Shown here: positions 8,182 through 15,491 of the stretch, one piece after another
How positions within the stretch are numbered: the first letter of the stretch is position 1
How the letters are laid out: every line of letters starts with the position of its first letter
DNA from: Shimia biformata
GTDB taxonomy: Bacteria; Pseudomonadota; Alphaproteobacteria; Rhodobacterales; Rhodobacteraceae
Assembly: GCF_016888515.1 (NCBI RefSeq)
Contig: NZ_JAFEJK010000001.1
Coordinates: 1,087,475 to 1,151,474, forward strand
Direction of reading: 5' to 3'
DNA: 64,000 nucleotides
Position numbers and translations under genes: made by a program
The notes under the pieces: model-generated
Database searches by the model: none
What the model saw: only the letters and a program-made list of their open reading frames with translations
What the model was told of the DNA's origin: nothing

Positions 8182-9252
8182 TCAGTTCGGGATCTCGGCG
8201 TTGATGCCTTCGACATAGAAGTTCATGCCGGCAAGCGTGCCGTCATCGGCGGTTTCGCCTTCGGCCAGCCATGCGCTGCCGTCCGCCTTGTTCAGCGGGC
8301 CGGTGAATGCGTGATACGTACCATCGGCCAGCGCATCGCGCAGGGCTTCTGCCTCGGCTTTCACGTCAGCGGGAACTGCGTCCGAGATTTCGCCGATGCC
8401 GACCATGCCGGCGCCGATGCCGTCCCAGGTCGAAACGCTTTCCCAGGTGCCGTCCATCACAGCCTTGGTGCGCGCGACATAATAGGGGCCCCAGTTGTCG
8501 ATGATTGATGAAACGCGCGGGAAGGGCGCGTATTCGCTCATGTCCGACGCCTGCCCGAAGGTCACGACGTTGCCAGCTGCCTGCGCGGCGGCCTGCGGCG
8601 CGGTCGAGTCGGTGTGCTGCAGGATTACGTCCGCGCCCTGTTCGATCAGCGCCTTGGCTGCGTCAGCTTCTTTCGCCGGATCGAACCAAGTGTAAGCCCA
8701 GACGATCTTGAACTCGACATCCGGGTTGACCTTCTTGGCGTGGATATAGGCCGAGTTGATGCCGCGGATCACTTCGGGGATCGGGAAGGACGCAATATAG
8801 CCGATGATGTTCGACTTGGTCATCTTGCCCGCGATGTGGCCCTGAACGGCGCGGCCTTCATAGAAGCGGGCCGAGTAGACCGACACGTTCGGCGCGGTCT
8901 TGTAGCCAGTCGCGTGTTCGAACTTCACGTCCGGGAATTTCTTCGCGACGTTGATGGTCTGGTCCATATAGCCAAACGAGGTGGTGAAGATCAGGTCGGC
9001 ACCGTCCAGCGCCATCTGGGTCATCACGCGCTCTGCGTCGGGGCCTTCCGGCACCGATTCGACATAGACGGTTTCGACGTCGTCGCCAAAGGCTTCGACC
9101 ACGGCCTTGCGGCCTTGATCGTGTTCATAGGTCCAGCCGCCGTCACCGACCGGGCCGACATAGACAAAGCCGACCTTGGTCTTGTCGGCCATTGCGGTGG
9201 TCGCAAGGCCCATTGCCACGGCAGCGGTGGCAAGAAGTTTCGTGAATTTCAT
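8182..9252 (-). CDS. BMP family ABC transporter substrate-binding protein
   Basis: Periplasmic binding protein of 356 residues with a clear signal peptide (MKFTKLLATAAVAMGLATTAMA). The mature start DKTKVGFVYVGPVGDGGWTY, then DLIFTTSFGYMDQTINVAKKFPDV and FYEGRAVQGHIAGKMTKSN, are hallmarks of the BMP/PnrA family, which includes purine-nucleoside-binding lipoproteins. No lipobox Cys is seen, so this one is soluble. The motif VILQHTDSTAPQAAA lies in the ligand region. It is the last gene of the operon, 45 bases after the second permease, and is followed by a strong terminator. The ligand is probably a nucleoside or related compound, by family inference only. Confidence 0.93.
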   Translation of the reverse strand: MKFTKLLATAAVAMGLATTAMADKTKVGFVYVGPVGDGGWTYEHDQGRKAVVEAFGDDVETVYVESVPEGPDAERVMTQMALDGADLIFTTSFGYMDQTINVAKKFPDVKFEHATGYKTAPNVSVYSARFYEGRAVQGHIAGKMTKSNIIGYIASFPIPEVIRGINSAYIHAKKVNPDVEFKIVWAYTWFDPAKEADAAKALIEQGADVILQHTDSTAPQAAAQAAGNVVTFGQASDMSEYAPFPRVSSIIDNWGPYYVARTKAVMDGTWESVSTWDGIGAGMVGIGEISDAVPADVKAEAEALRDALADGTYHAFTGPLNKADGSAWLAEGETADDGTLAGMNFYVEGINAEIPN

Positions 9253-9297
9253 GGTGGGATACCCCCCTTTGGTTGGTCGTTTGTTTTGGTTTGGCCT

Positions 9298-10290
9298 CTA
9301 TTGCGAGGCGTGGAAGCTGCGGCCAAGCGAGGCGGGCGCACCGCTCTTGTCGGCCGACATGATCACCAGCACAAGGATGGTTATCAGATATGGCGACATT
9401 GCCAAGTACTCGACGGGAATTGCGATGCCCGCAGCCTGCAAATTCAGTTGCAACACGTTGATGCCGCCGAAAAGGTAGGCACCCAGAAGGACGCGCCAGG
9501 GTTTCCAACTGGCAAAGACCACCAGCGCCAGCGCGATCCAGCCGATCCCCGCCGTCATGCCCTCGGTCCACTGGGGTACGCGGATCAGGCTGATATAGGC
9601 CCCGCCAAGCCCGGCGCAGGCGCCACCGAACATTATCGCCAGAACCCGCACGCGGATCACGTGATAGCCCAGCGCATGGGCGGCATCGTGGTTTTCTCCA
9701 ACCGCACGCAGAACAAGCCCAGCACGTGAAAACTTCAACAACCCCCAGACTGCGGCACACAGACCAATACCGACATAAAGGATCGGGTCATGGCTGAACA
9801 GGATCGGGCCGACGACGGGCAGGTCGCTGATGACAGGAAGGTCGAGCTTTGCCATTGCGGGCGGGCGGATGCCCACATAGGACTGCCCCATCAGGGCCGA
9901 CAAGCCCAGCCCAAACAGCGTCAGTGCAAGGCCCGACGCCACCTGGTTGGCCAGCGCGAACTGGGTCAGGAAGGCAAAGAGCAGGGACAGAAGCGCGCCC
10001 GCGACAATCGCCGCCAATGCGCCAACAAGGGCCGACCCGGTCTCGACCGAGATGGCAAAACCCGCGATCGCGCCGACGATCATCATGCCTTCGACACCAA
10101 GGTTCAGAACCCCGGCCTTCTCGACCACCAGTTCCCCGATGGCGGCAATCAACAGAGGCGTCGCCGCTACCATAAGCGAGGCGATCAACAGGACCGGGTT
10201 GATCTCGGTTCCCGACAACAACAGCGGGATCGCGCCCACCATCACCACGACAATGACAAAGACGGGGTTGATTGAGGTCAGGGTCTTCAT
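9298..10290 (-). CDS. ABC transporter permease, BMP/nucleoside type (second permease)
   Basis: An inner-membrane permease of 330 residues with many hydrophobic segments. IGELVVEKAGVLNLGVEGMMIVGA (about residues 50-73) is the conserved signature of permeases in BMP/nucleoside transporters. VLRAVGENHDAAHALGYHVIRVR (near 215-237) is the cytoplasmic loop that couples to the ATPase. The frame is open 67 codons further upstream, but the ATG at 10290 has AGGAG 7 bases before it and starts a normal permease N-terminus. It pairs with the permease at 10666-11748. The 70-base gap to the small membrane gene upstream holds only this ribosome-binding site. Confidence 0.93.
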   Translation of the reverse strand: MKTLTSINPVFVIVVVMVGAIPLLLSGTEINPVLLIASLMVAATPLLIAAIGELVVEKAGVLNLGVEGMMIVGAIAGFAISVETGSALVGALAAIVAGALLSLLFAFLTQFALANQVASGLALTLFGLGLSALMGQSYVGIRPPAMAKLDLPVISDLPVVGPILFSHDPILYVGIGLCAAVWGLLKFSRAGLVLRAVGENHDAAHALGYHVIRVRVLAIMFGGACAGLGGAYISLIRVPQWTEGMTAGIGWIALALVVFASWKPWRVLLGAYLFGGINVLQLNLQAAGIAIPVEYLAMSPYLITILVLVIMSADKSGAPASLGRSFHASQ

Positions 10291-10360
10291 GCCGCTGCTC
10301 CTGAGTAATTGGGACCATTGTATCGTTGCTTTGAGGGTGAGGTGTGACTTTGTGTATTCA

Positions 10361-10669
10361 TCATTCAATCCCGGGCAAAACGGCCCAAAAGAACACCGCA
10401 ACCGATACCAAGAGCCCAAAGAGCATGGCCAGGATACGGAGCAAAGTGGTTGCCGAACCGGTGGATGGACCGGAGGCCCACTCTGCAACACGATTTAGAA
10501 CTGGAAACCAAACGAAGATGATTATCATCTTGAGAAAGGCGGCCGCTTTGGGCCAGGCCGCGTCAATGAGCCAATAGGTTCCCAGTGCAAAGACCGGAGT
10601 GGTAAGGCCCAATACTAAGTGAATGACGATACCACGTCTGTCTTTTTTCGAAGCGCCAGTTGCGGTCAT
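10361..10669 (-). CDS. Small three-TM membrane protein inside the ABC transporter operon, unknown function
   Basis: A 102-residue hydrophobic protein between the two permease genes. Its ATG overlaps the stop of the upstream permease by 4 bases (ATGA at 10666-10669), so it is translated with the operon. After a short polar N-terminus (MTATGASKKDRRG) come three hydrophobic stretches at about residues 14-36, 43-60 and 76-98, ending LPGIE. I do not recognise a family. It is not a duplicate or fragment of either permease, since it lacks their signatures. It may be an accessory or regulatory subunit, or an unrelated gene riding in the operon. The coding call is supported by the overlap and coherent membrane topology. 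Confidence 0.78.
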   Translation of the reverse strand: MTATGASKKDRRGIVIHLVLGLTTPVFALGTYWLIDAAWPKAAAFLKMIIIFVWFPVLNRVAEWASGPSTGSATTLLRILAMLFGLLVSVAVFFWAVLPGIE

Positions 10670-11748
10670 GCTGCTGCTCCTGATTTGAACCGCACGCGGA
10701 AATTGGTGAGAAGGTCGAGCGCCAGAAGGAAGAACAACAGCATTCCCTGAAAGACCTGGATCGCGGCGGAGGGCAGGCCAAGCTGCGATTCCGCGATATC
10801 GCCGCCGATATAGGTCAGCGCCATCAACAGGCCCGCCAGCAGGATGCCAACCGGGTGCAACCGTCCAAGGAAGGCGACGATGATCGCGGTGAAACCGTAT
10901 CCGGCGGCAAAGTCGATATTGACCTGACCCGAGGGGCCCGAAACCTCGAACATGCCGGCAAGCCCCGCCAGCGCCCCCGACATGCCAAGGCAGAACAGGA
11001 TCAGGCGGCTGGGTTTCACCCCGGAGAAAGAGGCAGCGCGCGGCGCTTCGCCGGTCAGACGGATATTGAAGCCCAGAATGTGCTTGTTCAGCAGCACATA
11101 GGCAAAGATCACCGCGATGAAGGCAAAGACTACACCCCAATGCATGCCCGTGCCCGCGATCAGTTCGGCATTATGAGCGGACGGGTATTCCTGCAGGTTG
11201 CGGCTGCCGGGGAAGCCAAAGCCTTCGGGGTTTTTCATCAACCCAAGCGACATCTTGGCCAGAAGCTGATCGGCGACATAGACCAGCATGAGCGAGACAA
11301 GGATCTCATTGGTGCCGAATTTCACCTTCAGGACCGCAGGGATCATGGCCCAGGCCCAGCCCCCCAACGCGCCTGCAAGGATCATCAGTGGGAAAATGAA
11401 GAACGCATCCATCGGGTAAAGCGCCAGCGCGACTCCCGCGCCGCAGATGGCACCGAAGATGTATTGCCCCTCGGCCCCGATGTTCCAGATACCTGCACGG
11501 AAACCCAGCGACAGACCGATGGCGATCAGCACTAGCGGCCCGCCTTTCACCAGAAGCTGCGGCCGGTAGTAGAACGCATATTGCCCAAACAGCGGGTCCC
11601 AAAAGATCGTGCGGATCGCTTCGACCGGATTCTTGCCCAATGCGGCGAACAAAAGCCCGCCCGCGATCATCGTGATGATGACCGCATAGACCGGTGTCAG
11701 CAGGGACAGGCTGCGCGAGGGCTGTGGCCGTTTTTCAAGGTAGATCAT
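10666..11748 (-). CDS. ABC transporter permease, BMP/nucleoside type (first permease)
   Basis: An inner-membrane protein of 360 residues with multiple hydrophobic segments. Signature parts are SLGFRAGIWNIGAEGQYIFGAICG (about residues 80-103) and the coupling-loop region FNIRLTGEAPRAASFSGVKPSRLI (near 230-253), both typical of the larger permease of BMP-type nucleoside transporters. Its ATG overlaps the stop of the ATPase gene by 4 bases, and its stop overlaps the small membrane gene by 4 bases, so gene order and translation are coupled. With the second permease it should form the translocation channel. Confidence 0.93.
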   Translation of the reverse strand: MIYLEKRPQPSRSLSLLTPVYAVIITMIAGGLLFAALGKNPVEAIRTIFWDPLFGQYAFYYRPQLLVKGGPLVLIAIGLSLGFRAGIWNIGAEGQYIFGAICGAGVALALYPMDAFFIFPLMILAGALGGWAWAMIPAVLKVKFGTNEILVSLMLVYVADQLLAKMSLGLMKNPEGFGFPGSRNLQEYPSAHNAELIAGTGMHWGVVFAFIAVIFAYVLLNKHILGFNIRLTGEAPRAASFSGVKPSRLILFCLGMSGALAGLAGMFEVSGPSGQVNIDFAAGYGFTAIIVAFLGRLHPVGILLAGLLMALTYIGGDIAESQLGLPSAAIQVFQGMLLFFLLALDLLTNFRVRFKSGAAA

Positions 11749-13286
11749 GCTTCTGCCCCTTCTTCCTCGCCCACATGGGCGACTTCCATGCCATGTGCGC
11801 CGCCCATCATCAGGCCGATCTCGTCAATGGTCAGCCCGGCAGCGGGGCGGATGTCGGACAGGCGCCCTTCGTTCAGTGCGCCGAAGCGATCCGAGATTTC
11901 CATAAGCTCATCAAGGTCCTGGCTGATGCAAACAACCGCAGCGCCCCCAGCCGCAAGGTCCAGAAGCGATTGCCGGATCGCTGCAGCAGCGGCGGCGTCG
12001 ACGCCCCATGTCGGCTGGTTCACGACCAGCACCTCGGGGGCTTGTAACACTTCGCGGCCAATGACGAATTTCTGCAGATTGCCGCCGGACAGGGCGCGCG
12101 CCGCGGTGCTTGCGCCGGGGGTGCGGACGTCGAATTTCTTGATCACGTCCTTGGCAAAGTCCTCTGCTCCACCCCAGTTGACGAAGCCGTTTGACAACAG
12201 CTTCTTGCGTATCGCCCCGGTCAGAAGCGCGTTCTCGGTCAGGCTCATGTCCGGCGCGGCGGCATGGCCCAGCCGTTCTTCGGGCGCGGCCAGAATACCC
12301 AGCTTGCGCCGCTCGTTCGGTCCCAGACGGCCCACCGGCTTGCCCTTGACTTTGATCGTGTCCGAGGTGGTCTTGGCCTCGCCCGAGAGCGCGGCCAGCA
12401 ATTCGTCCTGACCATTGCCCGCAACCCCGCCAAGCCCAAGGATTTCCCCAGCGCGGACGCGGAAATGAATGTTTTTCAGCGTGGTGCCAAACGGGTTGGA
12501 CGAGGCGACGGACAAGCCGGTTACATCCAGAACGACTTCGCCCCCATCCGATGCGGTGCGCGTCGGGGTTTGAAGCGTATCCCCCACCATCATCTCGGCC
12601 ATCTGCCGGGCGGTGGTCTCGGCGGGAATGCAGGTGCCAACATTTTTGCCCAGACGAAGGATCGTCGCCTGATCGCAAAGCGCACGAATCTCTTCCAGCT
12701 TGTGGCTGATATACAGGATCGACGTCCCTTCCGACTTCAGCTTGCGCAGCGTTTTGAACAGGATTTCGACCTCTTGCGGCGTCAGCACGCTGGTCGGTTC
12801 GTCCATGATCAACAGCTTCGGGTCCTGCAACAGGCAGCGGATGATTTCGACACGCTGGCGCTCCCCAGCGGACAGGTCCCCAACCGTACGATACGGGTCC
12901 AGCGGCAGGCCATAGGTCTCGCTGACTTCGCGGATCCGGCGCGCGAGGTCGCGCATCGGGGGCGGGTTTTCCATACCAAGCGCGACGTTCTCAGCGACGT
13001 TCAGCGCTTCGAACAACGAGAAATGCTGAAACACCATCGCAACGCCAGTGGCGCGGGCGATGCGCGGTTCGGGGGGGGCATAGGCCTCACCCCGCCAGGT
13101 CATCGTGCCGCTATCGGGCTTGACCAACCCATAGATCATCTTGACCAACGTCGATTTCCCGGCGCCATTCTCGCCCAGAAGCGCGTGAACCTCGCTTTCG
13201 CCGATGTCGAACGAGACTGAGTCGTTGGCGACCACGCCGGGATAGGCCTTGGTCAGGCCGGTAATAGAGAGCAGTGTCCCTGTCAT
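11745..13286 (-). CDS. ABC transporter ATP-binding protein with two nucleotide-binding domains (BMP/nucleoside type)
   Basis: A 513-residue tandem ATPase. Domain 1 is canonical: Walker A GENGAGKST (38-46), signature LSAGERQ (138-144) and Walker B LLIMDEPTS (158-166). Domain 2 is degenerate: the Walker A site reads GVAGNGQDEL (287-296) without Lys, the signature LSGGN is intact (399-403), and the Walker B position reads VVNQPTWG (421-428), lacking the Asp and Glu. This asymmetry is usual in sugar and nucleoside importers of the RbsA/YufO type, where only one site hydrolyses ATP efficiently. It is the first gene of the operon. A purine-rich stretch (AGGGGA) precedes the ATG. The C-terminus overlaps the first permease gene by 4 bases. 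Confidence 0.95.
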   Translation of the reverse strand: MTGTLLSITGLTKAYPGVVANDSVSFDIGESEVHALLGENGAGKSTLVKMIYGLVKPDSGTMTWRGEAYAPPEPRIARATGVAMVFQHFSLFEALNVAENVALGMENPPPMRDLARRIREVSETYGLPLDPYRTVGDLSAGERQRVEIIRCLLQDPKLLIMDEPTSVLTPQEVEILFKTLRKLKSEGTSILYISHKLEEIRALCDQATILRLGKNVGTCIPAETTARQMAEMMVGDTLQTPTRTASDGGEVVLDVTGLSVASSNPFGTTLKNIHFRVRAGEILGLGGVAGNGQDELLAALSGEAKTTSDTIKVKGKPVGRLGPNERRKLGILAAPEERLGHAAAPDMSLTENALLTGAIRKKLLSNGFVNWGGAEDFAKDVIKKFDVRTPGASTAARALSGGNLQKFVIGREVLQAPEVLVVNQPTWGVDAAAAAAIRQSLLDLAAGGAAVVCISQDLDELMEISDRFGALNEGRLSDIRPAAGLTIDEIGLMMGGAHGMEVAHVGEEEGAEA

Positions 13287-13736
13287 GTTTCGGTTCCCCT
13301 GCGGGAGCCCGTTCCAGTCTGGCCGGGGTGCCAGTCTTCGCGCGCGCCCATTGTTTTAGCGTCGCCACGATAGGAAGTGGCGGGCGGATTTAGCAAGGGA
13401 AACCTTGGCTTAGACTGACGGTTGGACGGAGGGCTGCTCAAGTTTCAGGCAATGAAACGAGGCCAAAACCTTTAACTGATAGAGGGTTAGCCTTGGAGAT
13501 TTTCAACAATTCATTGAAAGAGTAGCAACGTGCGATGAAAACCACGATGCCCGCTTCATTGTCCAAGCCAGCTTTACAGAATCTCTATTTCCTGCAATAT
13601 CGTCCTTGCTAAGTTACCTCTATCGATACCCTGTCTCCACTAATCCGGCGTCAGCGTGCTCGATTAAGCACTGACGATGCCAGGCCGCCGCAGGACGCGG
13701 TTGTCTGATACTATACTTGATTAAGGAGACTTCACG
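13287..13736. other. Intergenic region between the divergent ABC operon and csp gene, with a candidate leader hairpin
   Basis: These 450 bases contain no coding frame I can support. They must hold the promoters of the divergent ATPase and cold-shock genes, but I cannot pick convincing -35/-10 pairs. Near the csp side, GTCAG (13650-13654) and CTGAC (13671-13675) enclose an inner TGCT/AGCA pair, giving a hairpin about 60 bases before the csp start. Near the ABC side, CAAGG-GAAA-CCTTG (13394-13107 offset: 13394-13407) is a small stem-loop. A long structured csp leader would fit cold-shock mRNAs, but this is inference. Confidence 0.4.
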
Positions 13737-13943
13737 ATGGCCACTGGCACCGTGAAATGGTTCAACACCACCAAAGGCTACGGCTTCATTGCACCCGATG
13801 GTGGCGGCAAGGACGTATTTGTTCACATCTCGGCAGTCGAGCGTTCCGGTCTGACCGGCCTCGCCGACAACCAGAAAGTGACCTTCGAGCTGCGCGAAGG
13901 CCGTGACGGCCGCGAAAGCGCCGTGGATCTGGCTCTGGCATAA
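13737..13943 (+). CDS. Cold-shock domain protein (CspA family)
   Basis: A 68-residue single-domain nucleic-acid-binding protein. Both RNA-binding motifs are present: RNP1 KGYGFIAP (residues 13-20) and RNP2 DVFVHIS (26-32), with the leading [12 protein letters not shown]. Such proteins bind single-stranded RNA or DNA and act as RNA chaperones in the cytoplasm. The ATG follows AAGGAG at 13723-13728 with good spacing. A strong terminator lies about 37 bases after the stop, so it is a single-gene unit. Whether it is cold-induced or constitutive cannot be told, though the long upstream region could contain a regulatory leader. Confidence 0.97.
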   Translation: MATGTVKWFNTTKGYGFIAPDGGGKDVFVHISAVERSGLTGLADNQKVTFELREGRDGRESAVDLALA

Positions 13944-13980
13944 GCACCGGACCGATTACGTTCTGATACGATAGGAAGAA

Positions 13981-14008
13981 GGGCGCCCGACGCGGTGCCC
14001 TTTTTTTT
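13981..14008 (+). terminator. Intrinsic terminator after csp
   Basis: GGGCGCC (13981-13987) pairs with GGTGCCC (13994-14000), with one G-U pair, and is followed by eight T residues. It lies 37 bases past the csp stop codon. Confidence 0.92.
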
Positions 14009-14035
14009 GGACACTTTCGCGGAGCGTGCGACGCA

Positions 14036-14305
14036 TCAGGCGGGCGCAAGGCGCGCAAGCCCCGACGCGATTTCGCCTGCGATGGCGTTTGCATCCACGT
14101 CGCCCCGTTCGGCGGACACGCGCAGGCCAAGAAGGTTCGACTGGTAGCGCCGCGCGAGAGTTTTCGGGTCCAGTTCAGGCGCGATCAGGCCGCCCGACTG
14201 TGCCCTTTGGAACAGTTTGGTGAATCGGGCTTCCATGTTTGACAGATGTGCACTTGCGCACTTGGCGAGGGCGATCCGGCCGACCGCATCGGCGGCGCTG
14301 GTCCT
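14036..14305 (-). pseudogene. C-terminal fragment of a TetR-family regulator gene
   Basis: The minus frame encodes AKCASAHLSNMEARFTKLFQ, then RAQSGGLIAPELDPKTLARR and YQSNLLGLRVSAERGDV, ending IAGEIASGLARLAPA. This matches the last roughly 90 residues of TetR regulators, namely the ligand-domain helices with the usual LxxNLxGLRV motif. No helix-turn-helix domain precedes it: upstream of about 14305 the frame reads unrelated sequence up to the edge of an MltB-like fragment on the other strand. I take it as a 5'-truncated relic. An open frame from 14368 could still give a 110-residue product, but it would lack a DNA-binding domain. Confidence 0.72.
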
Positions 14306-14319
14306 TTGTGTACTCCATT

Positions 14320-14518
14320 TCCTCGTGATCAATACGGGCTTGTCAAGGAGGATCGGATCGCGCTGCAATCCCGTTTGACGGCACGTGGTTTTGATACCGG
14401 CGGCGCGGATGGCGTGCTTGGCCTCAAGTCACACGCGGCCATTGCAGATTACCAGCGAAGCATAGGAGCCGAGCCAACCGGAAATCCGTCGCAGGCCCTA
14501 CTCGCGTCGCTGGCATAG
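14320..14518 (+). pseudogene. 3' fragment of an MltB-like lytic transglycosylase gene (peptidoglycan-binding domain)
   Basis: The plus frame encodes PRDQYGLVKEDRIALQSRLT, then ARGFDTGGADGVLGLKSHAA and IADYQRSIGAEPTGNPSQAL, ending LLASLA and a stop. This is the C-terminal peptidoglycan-binding module that follows the catalytic domain in MltB-family murein transglycosylases. The roughly 300-residue catalytic part is absent: just upstream the sequence switches to the antisense TetR fragment. A start codon is open at 14246 but would add only unrelated residues. It looks like the other side of the same deletion or rearrangement junction. Confidence 0.72.
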
Positions 14519-14591
14519 GCAGAGGTCCCAAAGAGTTGCCGCTCTGTTAGGTTTAGCGGCCCTAAGGCCAATCAGGAGTTTTGGGCGGTCG

Positions 14592-15260
14592 TCACTTCCC
14601 AATTGCAAAAACGAAATACCCAGACGTCGCCGTTTTCCGTGGCGCTTTGACCCCTGTTTGCCAAAACCCAAGGGTCGCGTCGGGCTGGTCGATAACAAGA
14701 AGTTCGAGCTTTCGGTTATTGTCCGTTTGCCCCAGAAAGACCGGATGCAGTGTGACCAGAAGATGGGTTTCATTGCCATCTAGATCGCTGGCCAAATCCT
14801 CGAGAGCGCGATTTATCTCGTTTGAAAACTGGCATCGGTTTGTGGAGGCGCACGCTTTGACCGATTGCAAAACCCGCCAATAGTCATCTGCGGTATCGGG
14901 GTTGGACGAAGCCATCACTTCGAACGTGTCCACGAGGTTTGGATGAGTGGAATTAGTGTGGTGAACATGAACCTCCATGCTGTTGGGAGAGTTCAAGGTG
15001 ATGCCAATCAATGCGTCTGTTCTGGGAGACGTATACGGAAGCCGCCCCGAACCATCTTCGTAAACAGCAACTCCCGCACTTTGGATCGGCTGCGCGTTGG
15101 CTTCGAAAAGCGTCTTCATCATTTTGAACCGGTCACCGTCGGCTTTGGCGCCCGTGGCCAACGCGCAGATTGAGAAAAACCCCAGAGCGGTCATCAGCCA
15201 TATTGGTCGTGCAAATCTTGCGGCAACCGCCCGCGGGATTTTGCGTTGCTTCAATGTCAT
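14592..15260 (-). CDS. Exported hypothetical protein
   Basis: I do not recognise this 222-residue protein. It begins with a basic stretch and a hydrophobic segment (about residues 19-36, WLMTALGFFSICALATG) and a likely signal peptidase site after AKA, so a periplasmic product is likely. The mature part has LIGITLNSPNSMEVHVHH near the middle, two Cys (VKACASTNRC) that may form a disulfide, and a C-terminal beta-like segment LELLVIDQPDATLGFW. The ribosome-binding site is poor, with AGGA only one base from the ATG, so the start may be further in. It is an isolated gene between the deletion scar and dnaE. Confidence 0.65.
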   Translation of the reverse strand: MTLKQRKIPRAVAARFARPIWLMTALGFFSICALATGAKADGDRFKMMKTLFEANAQPIQSAGVAVYEDGSGRLPYTSPRTDALIGITLNSPNSMEVHVHHTNSTHPNLVDTFEVMASSNPDTADDYWRVLQSVKACASTNRCQFSNEINRALEDLASDLDGNETHLLVTLHPVFLGQTDNNRKLELLVIDQPDATLGFWQTGVKAPRKTATSGYFVFAIGK

Positions 15261-15491
15261 TTCCTAGGTTGTTTGAGTTTGTTTGTCGGGTCAGTTGGTT
15301 AGGTGTTTTCCGTTCTGATACTTTATGTCAATCAACAGTTCTCCGGTTGAAAGCCGTGATAGATGTCCTTGCCAAGCTGGTCCGTATTGGGGTCAGGGTA
15401 AGTCAATGTTCATATTGAAGAAAGCGATTTACGCGCCGTTTTCCGTGACAGGCCACTTCCCCCCCTTCTGCCACCGCTCTAGGATGGCCGC

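Noticed and set aside
8614..9729. Long plus-strand open frame of 371 codons
   Set aside because: It is antisense to the BMP binding-protein and permease genes, which have clear family motifs; the frame has no recognisable domain and arises from high GC.
11745..13286. Degenerate second ATP site in the transporter ATPase as a damaged gene
   Set aside because: Loss of the Walker A Lys and Walker B acidic residues in the second domain is usual for this transporter family, so it is not decay.
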